Positions 17,774 through 27,915 of a stretch of 64,000 nt of DNA are shown in pieces. This stretch comes from Planctomycetaceae bacterium (GTDB lineage Bacteria > Planctomycetota > Planctomycetia > Pirellulales > Pirellulaceae). The first letter of the stretch is position 1. Every line of letters begins with the position of its first letter. A program made the position numbers and the translations under genes. Under the pieces are notes generated by a model. That model was given only the letters and a program-made list of their open reading frames with translations. It ran no database searches and was not told the DNA's origin. Where the stretch lies: positions 1 through 64,000 of the forward strand of contig PBOG01000014.1 in NCBI GenBank assembly GCA_002724245.1, written 5' to 3'.

Positions 17774-18211
17774 ATGGCCCGACGTAGCCTGCTCTGCTGT
17801 TCTTTGTTGGCAATTTCCACAATCGCTCTCGGTCTGGTCGTGTCCAGCGAACCGGCTGGCGCTGAAAAGAAAGCGGCAGCGCGCTTCTTTGAAATGCGGA
17901 TCTATACCACCAATGAGGGAAAACTTGACGCACTGCACAGTCGGTTCCGTGATCACACCAATTCACTCTTCAAGAAACATGGCATGGAGCTGGTTGCATA
18001 TTGGACACCGACGGATGAAAAAACGGCCAAAAACACCCTGATTTACGTGTTGGCCTACCCCAGCCTGGAAGCCCGTGACAAAGCCTGGAAAGGATTTGTC
18101 AACGATCCCGCCTGGAAAAAAGCGTACGCTGCATCGATCAAGGATGGACGTCTGGTCAAGAAAGTCGAGTCCGAGTACATGGTTCCCACGGACTACTCAC
18201 CCCTGAAATAA
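17774..18211 (+). CDS. Secreted NIPSNAP-family protein
   Basis: A 145-residue protein made of an N-terminal signal peptide (MARRSLLCCSLLAISTIALG, cleavage likely after EPAGA) and one NIPSNAP domain. The domain begins RFFEMRIYTTNEGKLDALH and includes HTNSLFKKHGMELVAYW and VLAYPSLEARDKAWKGF. It is a dimeric alpha-beta barrel fold with no assigned catalytic chemistry. ATG 17774 has AAGGAAAA upstream; the frame extends further up but that part is not signal-like. Exported NIPSNAP proteins are common in planctomycetes. It sits divergent from the SSS symporter and just before a PQQ-propeller gene. Confidence 0.88.
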   Translation: MARRSLLCCSLLAISTIALGLVVSSEPAGAEKKAAARFFEMRIYTTNEGKLDALHSRFRDHTNSLFKKHGMELVAYWTPTDEKTAKNTLIYVLAYPSLEARDKAWKGFVNDPAWKKAYAASIKDGRLVKKVESEYMVPTDYSPLK

Positions 18212-18262
18212 ACCGGGTCGTGTTCTGGGGCCTGGCCGAGTGTATTGCCTTGGAAGAGACCG

Positions 18263-19558
18263 ATGGGTGGGTTTTTGTTGCCGTATCTTCTGGGAAGTAC
18301 GCGTGCACTGGCATCCTGGGGCAGTGCGCGTGTGTGGCTTTCATTGCTCGGCCTGTTGATCGTGCGTCCGGTTGAAGCGGACAACTGGGCGCGCTGGCGG
18401 GGGCCGCAGGGAAGTGCCGTGTCTGCGGAAACGGGCGTCCCTCTCCAGTGGGATCAAGATCGCAATGTCCGCTGGAAGACCTCGATTCCCGGTGAGGGTA
18501 GTTCTTCACCGATCGTGTGGAACGATCGCGTGTTCTTGACCTCCGCCGAAGATGAAGGGTGCCGGCGATCGTTGCACTGCCTGGATTTGCTTACCGGTCG
18601 GATCATCTGGTCGGCTCAGGTGGAGCACGATTGGCCTGAATTGACTTCGGCGCTGACCGGACACGCGGCTGCTACCCCGACCACCGACGGCCAGCGGATA
18701 TTTACCTGGTTTGGAAATGCGGGTTTGAGCTGTCACGATTTTGCAGGGCGTCAGGTGTGGCATCGTGATTTGGGTGTATTTGAATCCGAATTGGGTCTTG
18801 CCAGTTCACCGGTTCTGGTGGGCAAGCGACTGATTCTGGTTTGTGACCACGATGGAACACGTTTCAAATCGTTTGATTCCTTTCTGATCGCCCTTGACCC
18901 GCAAACCGGTCAGACCCTCTGGAAAACCCCACGAGCAGGTCTGCTCCGTTCCTGGAGCACGCCGATTGCTGTGGAAAGTGCGCAGGAGAAGATCTTGATC
19001 GTCAACGCGCAAGATCAGCTGCGAGCGTATGATCTGGTCCATGGCCGGCAACGATGGTCGGTGGCCGGCATGACGCCCTGGGTGACGCCGTCGCCCGTTG
19101 TTTCCGGAGGGCTGATTTTTGCCAGTTCTGGTCGAGATGGTCCGGCACTGGCAGTCAAGCCGGGAGGCCGCGGCGACGTTACTGAGACACATGTGGCCTG
19201 GAAACAATCGCGTGGCGCACCCTACGTCTGCTCGCCGATTGTCTATCAGGGCTACCTCTATCTGCTCAATGAAACGGGCATTCTCACGTGCTTGCAAGCG
19301 GGCAGTGGTGCGCTCCAATACCGCCAGCGGTTGGGGGGGAAGTTTTACTCCTCTCCGGTGGCTGCGGAAAACAGATTATATCTGACGGACGAATTGGGGG
19401 TGACCTGGGTGATTGGCGCTGGCGCTTCGTTTCGATTGCTGGCCAAGAACCGGTTGGCCAGGGGCTGCCTGGCTTCGCCGGCGATTTCAGCTGGTTGCCT
19501 GTTGTTGCGTTCCCGCGACCACTTGTTCTGCGTATCGATTCAGCCAGAACGGGAATGA
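18263..19558 (+). CDS. Secreted PQQ-like beta-propeller protein (BamB-like)
   Basis: A 431-residue exported protein with an eight-bladed PQQ-type propeller. A hydrophobic signal (VWLSLLGLLIVRPVEA) precedes the mature start DNWARWRGPQGSAVS. That W-x-x-W-RGP opening is typical of planctomycete propellers. Repeats carry the W-strand pattern, for example NVRWKTSIPGEGSSSPIVW, GRIIWSAQVEHDW, GQTLWKTPRAG and THVAWKQSRGAPYVCSP. No PQQ-ligand or dehydrogenase catalytic residues are evident, so it is likely a scaffold or ligand-binding propeller rather than an alcohol dehydrogenase. ATG 18263 with GGAAGAG just upstream; TTG 18245 is an alternative. Followed 37 nt later by an oxidoreductase gene. Confidence 0.85.
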   Translation: MGGFLLPYLLGSTRALASWGSARVWLSLLGLLIVRPVEADNWARWRGPQGSAVSAETGVPLQWDQDRNVRWKTSIPGEGSSSPIVWNDRVFLTSAEDEGCRRSLHCLDLLTGRIIWSAQVEHDWPELTSALTGHAAATPTTDGQRIFTWFGNAGLSCHDFAGRQVWHRDLGVFESELGLASSPVLVGKRLILVCDHDGTRFKSFDSFLIALDPQTGQTLWKTPRAGLLRSWSTPIAVESAQEKILIVNAQDQLRAYDLVHGRQRWSVAGMTPWVTPSPVVSGGLIFASSGRDGPALAVKPGGRGDVTETHVAWKQSRGAPYVCSPIVYQGYLYLLNETGILTCLQAGSGALQYRQRLGGKFYSSPVAAENRLYLTDELGVTWVIGAGASFRLLAKNRLARGCLASPAISAGCLLLRSRDHLFCVSIQPERE

Positions 19559-19595
19559 TCCCGCTTCGGCAGACCCCGTTTGGGAGAAACTTCAG

Positions 19596-20618
19596 ATGTC
19601 GATTCGGTTTGCTTTTGTCGGATTTCGCCACGCCCATATTCGGGATATGTTCACGCGTTGCCAACAGCATGCGGATATCGAAGTCGTCGCCTGCTGTGAA
19701 CAGGATCCTGAAACACGTGAACAGCTGGCTCGTGAAGGCCAGATCCCGGTCACGCATGAGAATTACGAAACATTGTTGGCAGAGACGGAATGTGATGTCA
19801 TCGCGATTGGAGATGTGTACGGTCAACGTGGTGGGCTCATTACCCGGGCACTGGAAACGGGCCGACACGTGATCAGCGACAAACCGCTTTGTATCTCGCT
19901 TGCCGAACTGGATCAGATCGAGCAATTGGCCAGCACACAGGGCCGGATTGTCAGCGGCATGCTTGACATGCGGGATTTGCCGGTGTTCCTGGGTCTGCGT
20001 GAACTGATCCGCGCGGACCGGATTGGTCCGATTCGGGCGATTAGCTTTGATGGCCAGCATCCCTTGATGTACGGCACGCGGCCAGACTGGTACTTTGACC
20101 CCGGGATGCACGGCGGCACTCTCAATGATATTGCTATCCATGCTATCGACTTCATTCCCTGGGCGACGGGCCAGAATCTTGAGTGTCTGCTGGCAGCGCG
20201 CAGTTGGAACGCCAATGTGCCGGAAGTACCCCACTTTCATGACGGCGGTCAAGCGCTGCTGACACTCCAGAATGGCGCGGGTGTGATGGGCGATGTGTCT
20301 TATTTGCTACCCGATTCTTTTGGATACCAGATGCCCCTGTACTGGCGGTTTGTTTTCTGGGGCGCCGACGGCGTTCTCGAAGCGGGTGTCAATACACCGA
20401 CCATTCGACTCTATCAGAATGGTGAACAGGAAGCGCGCGAACTCCCTTTGCCTGCCGGAAAACCGGGTGCCTATCTGGAAGCGTTTCTGGCGGAGATCCA
20501 AGGCACCGCAACGGATCTCCATTTGTCGTCGGCCGAAGTGCTGCGCGCCACCCGCCTGACACTGCGGATCCAGCAAGCGGCAGCGGACGGAACAGCCAAT
20601 CTCAAGCTCTGCGACTAA
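19596..20618 (+). CDS. Gfo/Idh/MocA family oxidoreductase (cytosolic)
   Basis: A 340-residue family member with a slightly unusual nucleotide motif (FAFVGFRHAHIRDMF instead of GxGxxG) and DKP in place of EKP (HVISDKPLCISLAELDQ). A metal- or substrate-like pattern follows (WYFDPGMHGGTLNDIAIHAIDF). ATG 19596 is preceded by GGGAGA (19582-19587); the open frame further up overlaps the propeller gene and is not coding. Cytoplasmic. The tandem arrangement after the propeller suggests one transcript. The altered N-terminal glycine motif leaves cofactor binding uncertain. Confidence 0.87.
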   Translation: MSIRFAFVGFRHAHIRDMFTRCQQHADIEVVACCEQDPETREQLAREGQIPVTHENYETLLAETECDVIAIGDVYGQRGGLITRALETGRHVISDKPLCISLAELDQIEQLASTQGRIVSGMLDMRDLPVFLGLRELIRADRIGPIRAISFDGQHPLMYGTRPDWYFDPGMHGGTLNDIAIHAIDFIPWATGQNLECLLAARSWNANVPEVPHFHDGGQALLTLQNGAGVMGDVSYLLPDSFGYQMPLYWRFVFWGADGVLEAGVNTPTIRLYQNGEQEARELPLPAGKPGAYLEAFLAEIQGTATDLHLSSAEVLRATRLTLRIQQAAADGTANLKLCD

Positions 20619-20662
20619 CCCGTTTTTACCGCATTGCTCCCAATCACGCGGCGCTCGGTCGA

Positions 20663-21907
20663 CTAGGGTTCGATGTCGCTCCAGGCAATCTCCTGGCTGA
20701 GATCGACGTGGGGTAGTGTCGTGGTGATGGCTTCCACGTATTTTTGTGCCGCCCCCGTGTTGAACACGACGACACGCTCGTCGGGACGAATTTGACCATC
20801 GGCAATCAATTGCTCCAGGGCGCCGATACAGGCACCCGTTTCAGGACAGACAGAAACCCCTTCCGCGGTCACTGCCTGTCGCATCCAGTCTGTAATACGC
20901 GCTTCTTCGACTGCCAGTGCGCAACCACCGCTTTCGCGAACCGCGTCCAGAATCATGAAATCACCTACGGCCGCGGGCACGCGCAAGCCGCGGGCGATTG
21001 TTTCGGCATTCGCAAAAGGTTCGGCGAACCGTTCCTCGGCCTGGAACGCACGGGCAATTGGAGCGCAGCCGTCGGATTGCACCGAGATCATTCGCGGGCG
21101 AGTGCTGCTGTCCAGCCACCCAAGCGCTGCCAATTCGGCAAAGGCCTTCCACATCCCGATCAGGCCAGTGCCTCCTCCGGTTGGATAGAGGATCACGTCC
21201 GGCAGCTGCCAGTCGCATTGCTCAGCGAGTTCGAGTCCCATCGTCTTCTTTCCTTCAATCCGATAGGGTTCTTTGAGCGTAGAGAGATCAAACCACTGCA
21301 TACGTTCTTGTCCCTCTCGAACAATCCGACCACAGTCGTTGATCAATCCATTGACGCGAAAGGTGTGGGCGCCCGCCAGCACCGCTTCGTATTGATTGAC
21401 GATCGGTGTATCCTCGGGCATGAACACAAAACACTCCATGCCTGCGCGCGCTGCATAGGCGGCGGCCGCTCCTCCGGCGTTGCCTGCGGAAGGCAAAGCA
21501 ACTCGCTTGACGCCAAATCGCTGGGCCATCGTGATCGCCATCGCCATCCCGCGCGATTTGAAACTACCTGTGGGAAGCTGGCCTTCGTCTTTGATCCACA
21601 AGTTGCGCAAGCCGAGTTGTTCGCCCAGGCGTGGGCAGGGAATCAAGGGACTGGGGCCTTCACCCAGCGAGACAATCGAATCACTGGTGCGGGGTGGCAA
21701 CAGTTCGCGGTACCGCCACATACCGGGAGCCCTGTCGCGCAGCTGGTCGCGGGTGCAGCTCCGACGAATGGCTTCCAGATCGTAACGGACCCAGAGTGGT
21801 CGATCTCGATGGAGGGTCTGTAACGAGTCGCCAGGTAGCCGGGTCCCGTCGAGGGCGCTTTCTAGATGTGTGACAAAAGTTTCTGGAAGGGTGGTCGAAT
21901 CCGACAT
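20663..21907 (-). CDS. thrC: Threonine synthase-like PLP enzyme
   Basis: A 414-residue fold-type II PLP enzyme. The Schiff-base Lys lies in LPTGSFKSRGMAMAI (family GSFKDRG), followed by VALPSAGNAGGAAAAYAARAG and the phosphate-cradle loop YPTGGGTGLIGMWKAF. The C-terminal segment CPETGACIGALEQL is typical. It would convert O-phosphohomoserine to threonine. The Asp after the Lys is Ser here, and the family includes cysteate synthase and 2,3-diaminopropionate enzymes, so threonine synthase is the best but not the only reading. ATG 21907 (MSDSTTLPETF) is preferred to the longer start at 21946. No hom or thrB neighbour. Confidence 0.8.
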   Translation of the reverse strand: MSDSTTLPETFVTHLESALDGTRLPGDSLQTLHRDRPLWVRYDLEAIRRSCTRDQLRDRAPGMWRYRELLPPRTSDSIVSLGEGPSPLIPCPRLGEQLGLRNLWIKDEGQLPTGSFKSRGMAMAITMAQRFGVKRVALPSAGNAGGAAAAYAARAGMECFVFMPEDTPIVNQYEAVLAGAHTFRVNGLINDCGRIVREGQERMQWFDLSTLKEPYRIEGKKTMGLELAEQCDWQLPDVILYPTGGGTGLIGMWKAFAELAALGWLDSSTRPRMISVQSDGCAPIARAFQAEERFAEPFANAETIARGLRVPAAVGDFMILDAVRESGGCALAVEEARITDWMRQAVTAEGVSVCPETGACIGALEQLIADGQIRPDERVVVFNTGAAQKYVEAITTTLPHVDLSQEIAWSDIEP

Positions 21908-21993
21908 CAATACACTCGTTTCAGGACAATCTGAGAAAGACAGCAAACGAACAACAAACTAGCAGCGTGCGAGGTTCCGGCAGTGGCTTCCTG

Positions 21994-23388
21994 TTACACC
22001 AGGTTCCAGCCTTTGCGGTAAGGGCGGCGAATCAGAGGGTCCGCCTCAGGGGCATTGGTGGCCTTCAACTGGCTGGGGTCCCATTGCAACTTTTTGCCGA
22101 CGCGGTAAGCCACATTACCGAGGTGGTTGGCTTCGGTTAACCAGCCTGCGTACTCAAAATTGCAGGTGGTGGGAGTTCTGTGTTTACAGGCGTGAATCCA
22201 CTCGCGATGATGGCCTCGTGAATCGGGGATAAAGGGATCGGGTCTCTGGAAATCCTGGTATTTGTCCTGCGGCAGTAGCATGTGCTTGCCGTAATCCGCC
22301 AATAGCATGCCACGGTCACCCTGGAACAAGACTCCGCTGCCCCAGTTGGGGATAGCAGGGTCTGACCAGCTGGGTGGCTTGTAGGTGCCTTGATGCCAGG
22401 TCAGTGTAACTCCCGGCCGTTCCGCCCGAGCAGCATAGGTATAATGGACCCGCATGGATGCAGGGGCTAACTCAGCGTGGGGTGGTGGTCCCTCGGCTTC
22501 GATCGTCTGTGGGTAATCGAGCTTGAGTGCCCAGAACGGCAAGTCGATCCAATGGCTGCCGAGATCGGACATCGTTCCGTTGCCAAAATCCCACCAGCGG
22601 TACCATTTGGGCCCTGGAAAATAAACCTGGTGGAATGCCCGCTTGGGGGCCGGTCCCAGCCACAGGTCCCAATCAAGTCCACTGGGAATTTTCTGTGATT
22701 CGCGAGGTCGATCCTGTTGTTGGACGATGTCTCCGTGCTGTTTGGCCGCCGCAGCGCTGCCATGCCAGCCCCAAGCCCGGTTGACCCAGACATGCACTTC
22801 CTGAACGGTTCCGATGGCACCCGTTTGAATCAGTTCCACGACGCGGCGGTAGTTGGTACCCGCATGAATTTGAGTTCCCATCTGAGTGGCAACGCCGGCC
22901 TTGTTCGCAGCCTCGCGAATCTGCCGCGCTTCCCAGACATTATGGGTCAGCGGTTTTTCACAATAGACATGTTTCGCCAGTGCGAGTGCCGGCATGGTGG
23001 CCAGCGCGTGTGTGTGTTCACAGGTGCTGACCACGACCGCGTCAAACTCGGACGCACGATCGTACAGTTTGCGGAAATCTTGAACCTGCCGCGCCCGTGG
23101 ATGCCGCTGGGCCCCAAACCGTAAATTGGTTTCATTGACGTCACAGAGTGCCACGATATTCTCTGATTCGACGGATCGTAAATTGGAGGCGCCGCGACCA
23201 CCGCAACCAATGATGGCGATGTTCAATTTGTCATTCAGATTGCGTCCGCGCAGGATAGCTGGTGCGGAACCCGCGAATGCGGTTGCACTACCAGCCAGCA
23301 AGTGGCGGCGAGTGATACTTGCAGCACGGTAGCGTCGAATCGTCGGGGATGGAGAGGTTGAGCGTTTTCCTGCGTGATCTGTGGGCAT
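21994..23388 (-). CDS. Gfo/Idh/MocA family oxidoreductase with Tat signal
   Basis: A 464-residue protein. The twin-arginine signal [20 protein letters not shown] directs folded, cofactor-loaded export. The Rossmann motif is [16 protein letters not shown] and the EKP motif is [18 protein letters not shown]. The C-terminal substrate domain has [21 protein letters not shown], and the planctomycete-type ending has [19 protein letters not shown]. Expected to act in the periplasm on a glycan-derived sugar. It lies alone between the threonine synthase-like gene and map, on the same strand. Confidence 0.92.
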   Translation of the reverse strand: MPTDHAGKRSTSPSPTIRRYRAASITRRHLLAGSATAFAGSAPAILRGRNLNDKLNIAIIGCGGRGASNLRSVESENIVALCDVNETNLRFGAQRHPRARQVQDFRKLYDRASEFDAVVVSTCEHTHALATMPALALAKHVYCEKPLTHNVWEARQIREAANKAGVATQMGTQIHAGTNYRRVVELIQTGAIGTVQEVHVWVNRAWGWHGSAAAAKQHGDIVQQQDRPRESQKIPSGLDWDLWLGPAPKRAFHQVYFPGPKWYRWWDFGNGTMSDLGSHWIDLPFWALKLDYPQTIEAEGPPPHAELAPASMRVHYTYAARAERPGVTLTWHQGTYKPPSWSDPAIPNWGSGVLFQGDRGMLLADYGKHMLLPQDKYQDFQRPDPFIPDSRGHHREWIHACKHRTPTTCNFEYAGWLTEANHLGNVAYRVGKKLQWDPSQLKATNAPEADPLIRRPYRKGWNLV

Positions 23389-23451
23389 CAGTCGAATTCC
23401 TTTGATTGACAGTTGCGCGGAGTGCTGTGTCTTCTCAAGATATGGGAGGAG

Positions 23452-24249
23452 CTAGAATCGGTGTCCTGGCTGTGGGCCATGTTGCGTCGGAGTGAGGATC
23501 TCCGGCCCTTCTTCCGTCATCAGGATCGAGTGTTCAAACTGCGCTGAAAGTTGACCGTCTTTGGTACGTACCGTCCACCCATCAGTCGGATCTTGCTGGG
23601 TCAAACGTGTTCCCTGGTTGATCATTGGTTCGATCGTAAAACACATGCCGGGCTCGAGTCGATCTCGATGCGACTGTTTTGTCGGGTAGTGTGGAATCGA
23701 AGGTTCCTGGTGAAACCGTCGACCCAAACCGTGTCCGGTGTACTCACGGACCACGCTGAATTGGCAAGTCCGTGCTTCTTCGACGATCGTTTTACCGATG
23801 TCGGAAACCGGGCATCCGGGTGTGAGCGCCTCAATAGCCAGATACAGGCAATCGAAAGAACACTGCGTTACGGCCTTGGCTGCCTCTGTGACGTCTCCAA
23901 TGAGAAACGTCTCCGAAGAGTCGCCATGCCAGCCGTCGACGATGGTCGAGAGATCAACGTTAACAATGTCACCTGCTCGCAGCTGGTAGTCGCCGGGAAT
24001 TCCATGGCAGATGACTTCGTTGATGCTCGTGCAACAGCTTTTGGGGAATCCTTGATAGCCGAGAGGCGCGGGTACATGACCGTGGTCGCGCGTGTATTGT
24101 TCGACATGCCGGTCGATTTCTCCCGTACTCACACCAGCGATCACATATGGACGAATAAAATCAAGTAACTCCGCGTTAAAGCGCCCTGCCGCGCGCATGC
24201 ATTCCTGCCCGGAGTCATCCAATCGTAGTTTGTTTTTTCCCTTGAGCAT
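23452..24249 (-). CDS. map: Methionine aminopeptidase, type I
   Basis: Removes initiator Met from new proteins; 265 residues, as usual. The five metal ligands are visible: the two Asp in VNVDLSTIVDGWHGDSSE, His in TGHGLGRRFH, Glu in CFTIEPMI, and Glu in QFEHSILMTEEGPEILT. The substrate His is in NEVICHGIP. The N-terminus (LDDSGQECMRAAGRFNAELL) is standard. It is divergent from leuS with a 359-bp gap; no partner such as secY or infA is nearby, unlike the common ribosomal-operon location. Cytoplasmic. Confidence 0.96.
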   Translation of the reverse strand: MLKGKNKLRLDDSGQECMRAAGRFNAELLDFIRPYVIAGVSTGEIDRHVEQYTRDHGHVPAPLGYQGFPKSCCTSINEVICHGIPGDYQLRAGDIVNVDLSTIVDGWHGDSSETFLIGDVTEAAKAVTQCSFDCLYLAIEALTPGCPVSDIGKTIVEEARTCQFSVVREYTGHGLGRRFHQEPSIPHYPTKQSHRDRLEPGMCFTIEPMINQGTRLTQQDPTDGWTVRTKDGQLSAQFEHSILMTEEGPEILTPTQHGPQPGHRF

Positions 24250-24608
24250 TACTCTATTCAGATCGTTGTATCAGAAGGTGTCAGTCGCTTGGCGGCTGTT
24301 TCAACAGGCCGCGCGCATTTAGATCGCGCCAACAGCATGGACCCCACGGTGTTGGGCAATCGAGTTTAACAGGGCGCGACGGCGCTGGATATCCACGCCC
24401 CGCAGACCGGGTGAGCCCAGCGCGAGCAGGTTGTAATCTCCTCGATGCTACAGCGGGCACAGTGTGGTTACCGGCGTTGTCCGCCCTTTGTCAGCCCTGA
24501 GTGAACCCATTAGAATCGGCGGTCCCTTGATGGGCGAACAGCTGTCTATAAGTCCAGCTTCGAAGATTACTGACACTTTTTGAGTGTCCGACTTACCCGG
24601 GACTTTCT
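24250..24608. other. Divergent gap between map and leuS
   Basis: No gene, tRNA or clear hairpin is seen. A TATAAG box at 24547-24552 follows TTGATG at 24527-24532 with only 14 nt between, shorter than a standard sigma-70 spacer, so it is not called as a promoter. Confidence 0.45.
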
Positions 24609-27464
24609 ATGGTGCGCTACAATCCGGCAGAAATCGAACCCAAATGGCAGGCGTACTGGGAAACCCGGAAGACTTTCCGGGCACCAGATCTCCCCGAGGG
24701 AGACAAACTCTATGTACTGGATATGTTCCCTTACCCAAGCGGCGACGGGCTCCACGTCGGTCATCCGGAAGGCTATACCGCTACCGATATCGTATGCCGT
24801 TATGCCCGGATGCAGGGCAAGTCCGTGTTGCATCCCATGGGGTTTGATGCCTTCGGGTTGCCCGCCGAAGAACATGCGATCAAGACCAATACACCGCCAC
24901 GCGAGTCAACAGAAAAGAATATTGCGACTTTTCGCCGCCAGTTGAAAATGCTGGGATTCAGTTATGACTGGGAACGGGAACTGGCGACAACCGATGTGGA
25001 CTATTTTTCCTGGACGCAATGGATTTTTCTATTGCTGTTTGATACCTGGTTTGATGTGGAACAACAGCGCGGGAGGCCGATCGATGAGTTGCCCATTCCT
25101 GCCGACATAGCAGCCCAGGGAAACACGGCGGTGCGGCGTTACCAGGATCAGCAACGGCTTGCTTTTCAGGCTGACGCATTGGTGAACTGGTGTCCGGCGC
25201 TGGGCACTGTACTGGCAAACGAAGAAGTGATCGACGGTCTCAGCGAGCGCGGAGCGCACCCTGTTCAACGGTTGCCGTTACGACAATGGATGCTGAGGAT
25301 CACGGCCTATGCCGACCGCTTGGAAAGCGAATTGGACGCAGTGGATTGGCCGGAGAGCGTCAAGACGATGCAGCGCGGTTGGATTGGTCGCAGTACAGGT
25401 GCTGAGGTGGATTTCTTTCTCGGCGATCAGGATGCGCTCGAATCCTGGAGTGCCGCGCGGCGGGAAACGGGTTTTCCACAGGCACCAGGGGATGACGTAT
25501 TGCGCGTTTACACCACGCGTCCGGATACGCTCTACGGTGCGACTTATATGGTCATCGCACCAGAGCACCCCTTGCTGGATCGACTGACATGTGACGAACA
25601 ACAAGCGGTTGTCCAGGCATACTGCCAGCAAGCGGCCGCAAAAAGTGACCGAGAGCGACTCGAAATAAAAGAAAAGACCGGAGTGTTTACTGGCGCGCAA
25701 GCAGTCAATCCAATTAACGGAGAGCCGATTCCAATCTGGGTTGCGGATTATGTGTTAAGCAGTTACGGAACAGGTGCGATTATGGCGGTTCCCGCACATG
25801 ACCTGCGTGACTGGGAGTTTGCCCGTGCCCACCAGCTGTCGATTCTCAAAGTGGTGGAACCGCCCTCGGACTATCAACCGAGCAGGGATGAGGCCGCACT
25901 AGCATTCTCAGATGGTGGTGTAACCCAATGCCCTTTCGGAGGAATGGGTACAGCTGTCAATTCGGGTCCGTACGACGGCCTTGCTACCGCCGACTTTCGT
26001 GCGCGAGTCATCGAGGATTTAGCGAACTCCGGTACGGGCCAGGGTGCTGTCAACTACAAACTCCGCGACTGGTTATTTAGCCGGCAGCGGTTTTGGGGTG
26101 AGCCTTTTCCGATTTGGCACGAATTGGATGCGGAAGGCAATCCAACGGGTATGTTACGCGCTGTGGACACAGACGAATTACCCGTCGATTTGCCTCCGCT
26201 GGAAGATTACAGTCCGCCAGGTCGCCCGGAACCCCCATTGGGAAAAGCTGCTGACGATTGGTTGTATACCCTGATCGATGGGCAACGTTACGTGCGTGAG
26301 ACGAATACGATGCCGCAATGGGCCGGTTCCTGCTGGTACTACCTGAGGTTCATCGATCCCGGAAATACAGAAGCATTTGTCGACTCCACCAAGGAAGCGG
26401 CCTGGATGCCCGTAGACCTTTATGTCGGTGGTGCCGAACACGCGGTGCTGCATTTACTTTATGCGCGCTTCTGGCACAAAGTTCTCTACGATCGAGGCTA
26501 TGTCAGCACCCCCGAGCCATTTCAGCGTTTGGTGAATCAAGGCATGATCCTGGGTGAACTGGAGTTCACCGGTTATCAGGGTGCGGATCATGCTTGGATC
26601 AGTGCAACACAGGTTCGCAGGAACGCAGATCGCCAACAGGTGGACACACAATCCAATCAACCAGTCGAGGAAGTATCGGTCGATGAAGAACAGGTCGTGA
26701 AACAGAAAGACGGTTTCTACTTGCGCGATCAATCAGACATTCGCGTAGATAGTCGGGCGCACAAAATGTCCAAGAGCCGAGGTAATGTGGTCAATCCGGA
26801 TGAAGTTGTGCGCGACTTTGGCGCCGATTCGCTGCGATTGTATGAAATGTTTATGGGGCCACTGGAAGCAACGAAACCGTGGAGTATGCAGGGCGTCAAA
26901 GGGGTGCGGGGTTTTCTGGACCGTGTTTGGCGGATGCTCGTCGAGGATCGGGCGGAGACGTTGCAGCTCAATACCGCTGTGCAGGATGTTCCGCCCACGG
27001 ATGAACAAAAGCGCGTCGAGCACAAGACGATCCAGGCGGTTACCCGCGACGTAGAAAATATGGACTTCAACACGGCCATTGCACGGATGATGGAATTTGT
27101 AAATTACTTCACCAAAGAGCCCCAGCGTCCGCGGTCGTCAATGGAGTCCTTGGTTTTGTTGTTAGCTCCTTTTGCACCACACATTGCGGAGGAGCTCTGG
27201 GAATTACTCGGCCACGGGCAAACGCTGGCGTACGAACCATGGCCGGGTTATGAAGAGGAGTGGACTTCGGATCCATCGGTTGAGATTCCTGTGCAAATCA
27301 ACGGAAAATTACGTACCCGCCTGACAGTGGCGGCAGATGCCACGGCCGACGATCTGGAAAACGCGGCTCGCGCAGAAGAAAAAGTGGCGGCACAGATCGC
27401 TGATCGAGAGGTGATCAAGGTGATCTGTATTCCCGGACGCATGGTGAATTTCGTCATTCGATAG
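24609..27464 (+). CDS. leuS: Leucine--tRNA ligase
   Basis: Class Ia synthetase charging tRNA-Leu; 951 residues, a little above the bacterial norm of about 860-880. The HIGH-type motif is in [14 protein letters not shown] after [11 protein letters not shown]. The CP1 editing domain has the T-rich [21 protein letters not shown] region (overlapping segments) and [12 protein letters not shown]. The KMSKS loop is [14 protein letters not shown]. The anticodon-binding domain and C-terminal domain end in [19 protein letters not shown] 30-residue hydrophilic insert rich in Gln, Val and Glu (after [12 protein letters not shown]) lies before KMSKS. Start ATG 24609 ([14 protein letters not shown]) fits; no strong Shine-Dalgarno. 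Monocistronic. Confidence 0.97.
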   Translation: MVRYNPAEIEPKWQAYWETRKTFRAPDLPEGDKLYVLDMFPYPSGDGLHVGHPEGYTATDIVCRYARMQGKSVLHPMGFDAFGLPAEEHAIKTNTPPRESTEKNIATFRRQLKMLGFSYDWERELATTDVDYFSWTQWIFLLLFDTWFDVEQQRGRPIDELPIPADIAAQGNTAVRRYQDQQRLAFQADALVNWCPALGTVLANEEVIDGLSERGAHPVQRLPLRQWMLRITAYADRLESELDAVDWPESVKTMQRGWIGRSTGAEVDFFLGDQDALESWSAARRETGFPQAPGDDVLRVYTTRPDTLYGATYMVIAPEHPLLDRLTCDEQQAVVQAYCQQAAAKSDRERLEIKEKTGVFTGAQAVNPINGEPIPIWVADYVLSSYGTGAIMAVPAHDLRDWEFARAHQLSILKVVEPPSDYQPSRDEAALAFSDGGVTQCPFGGMGTAVNSGPYDGLATADFRARVIEDLANSGTGQGAVNYKLRDWLFSRQRFWGEPFPIWHELDAEGNPTGMLRAVDTDELPVDLPPLEDYSPPGRPEPPLGKAADDWLYTLIDGQRYVRETNTMPQWAGSCWYYLRFIDPGNTEAFVDSTKEAAWMPVDLYVGGAEHAVLHLLYARFWHKVLYDRGYVSTPEPFQRLVNQGMILGELEFTGYQGADHAWISATQVRRNADRQQVDTQSNQPVEEVSVDEEQVVKQKDGFYLRDQSDIRVDSRAHKMSKSRGNVVNPDEVVRDFGADSLRLYEMFMGPLEATKPWSMQGVKGVRGFLDRVWRMLVEDRAETLQLNTAVQDVPPTDEQKRVEHKTIQAVTRDVENMDFNTAIARMMEFVNYFTKEPQRPRSSMESLVLLLAPFAPHIAEELWELLGHGQTLAYEPWPGYEEEWTSDPSVEIPVQINGKLRTRLTVAADATADDLENAARAEEKVAAQIADREVIKVICIPGRMVNFVIR

Positions 27465-27885
27465 CTGGCCTGAAGGTTTGGTGGAGCCGCAGGCATCGAT
27501 TAATCTGGAAGGACTGTGGCAGTGCGTCCCGTTCCAGAACTCGATAAGGTGTCAGCAGTCAGCGATTCCTGGCTGTGTGTCACCAGCGTCAGCGGCCCGT
27601 TGTATTAGGTACGACCCGGTTTGTCCGTCAATTTGGCACGGCTGCTCTGGCAAAGGAGCCGTTTTGTAGTAGTTTCACTGGGGTCCTATCGGCCCACGGT
27701 TCGATCAGCAAGTGTTGGTCCTTGGTGAGTTTTGTGACGGCATTGGCGGAAGTGCTGTGCACCGTCGCGGTAGCTAATGAATGGTTGGCGATTGCGCAAA
27801 TTGCAGCAGGATCGTCTCTGGCGGATCAGCAACCAACGCGTTGTGTTTTCGTTTGAACTGCCGTACTTTTGGTCCACAGAATTGA
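27465..27885. other. Intergenic gap between leuS and the VWA gene
   Basis: Open frames here (for example 27575-27856) lack family features and carry out-of-character composition. I see no RNA gene, strong hairpin or recognisable promoter. Confidence 0.45.
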
Positions 27886-27915
27886 ATGATGCAGGATTCA
27901 ATGATGCAAGACAAA
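27886..27915 (+). repeat. 15-bp tandem duplication of the start region of the VWA gene
   Basis: Two adjacent 15-nt units both begin ATGATGCA and share 11 of 15 positions. They give MMQDS-MMQDK at the N-terminus. Confidence 0.8.

Noticed and set aside
19284-20252. Minus-strand open frame (322 codons) over the propeller/oxidoreductase junction
   Set aside because: It spans the ends of two well-supported plus-strand genes and has no family features.
20744-21823. Plus-strand open frame (359 codons) opposite the threonine synthase-like gene
   Set aside because: Antisense shadow of a gene with a full set of PLP motifs; the translated composition is Arg/His/Gln-rich with no domain.
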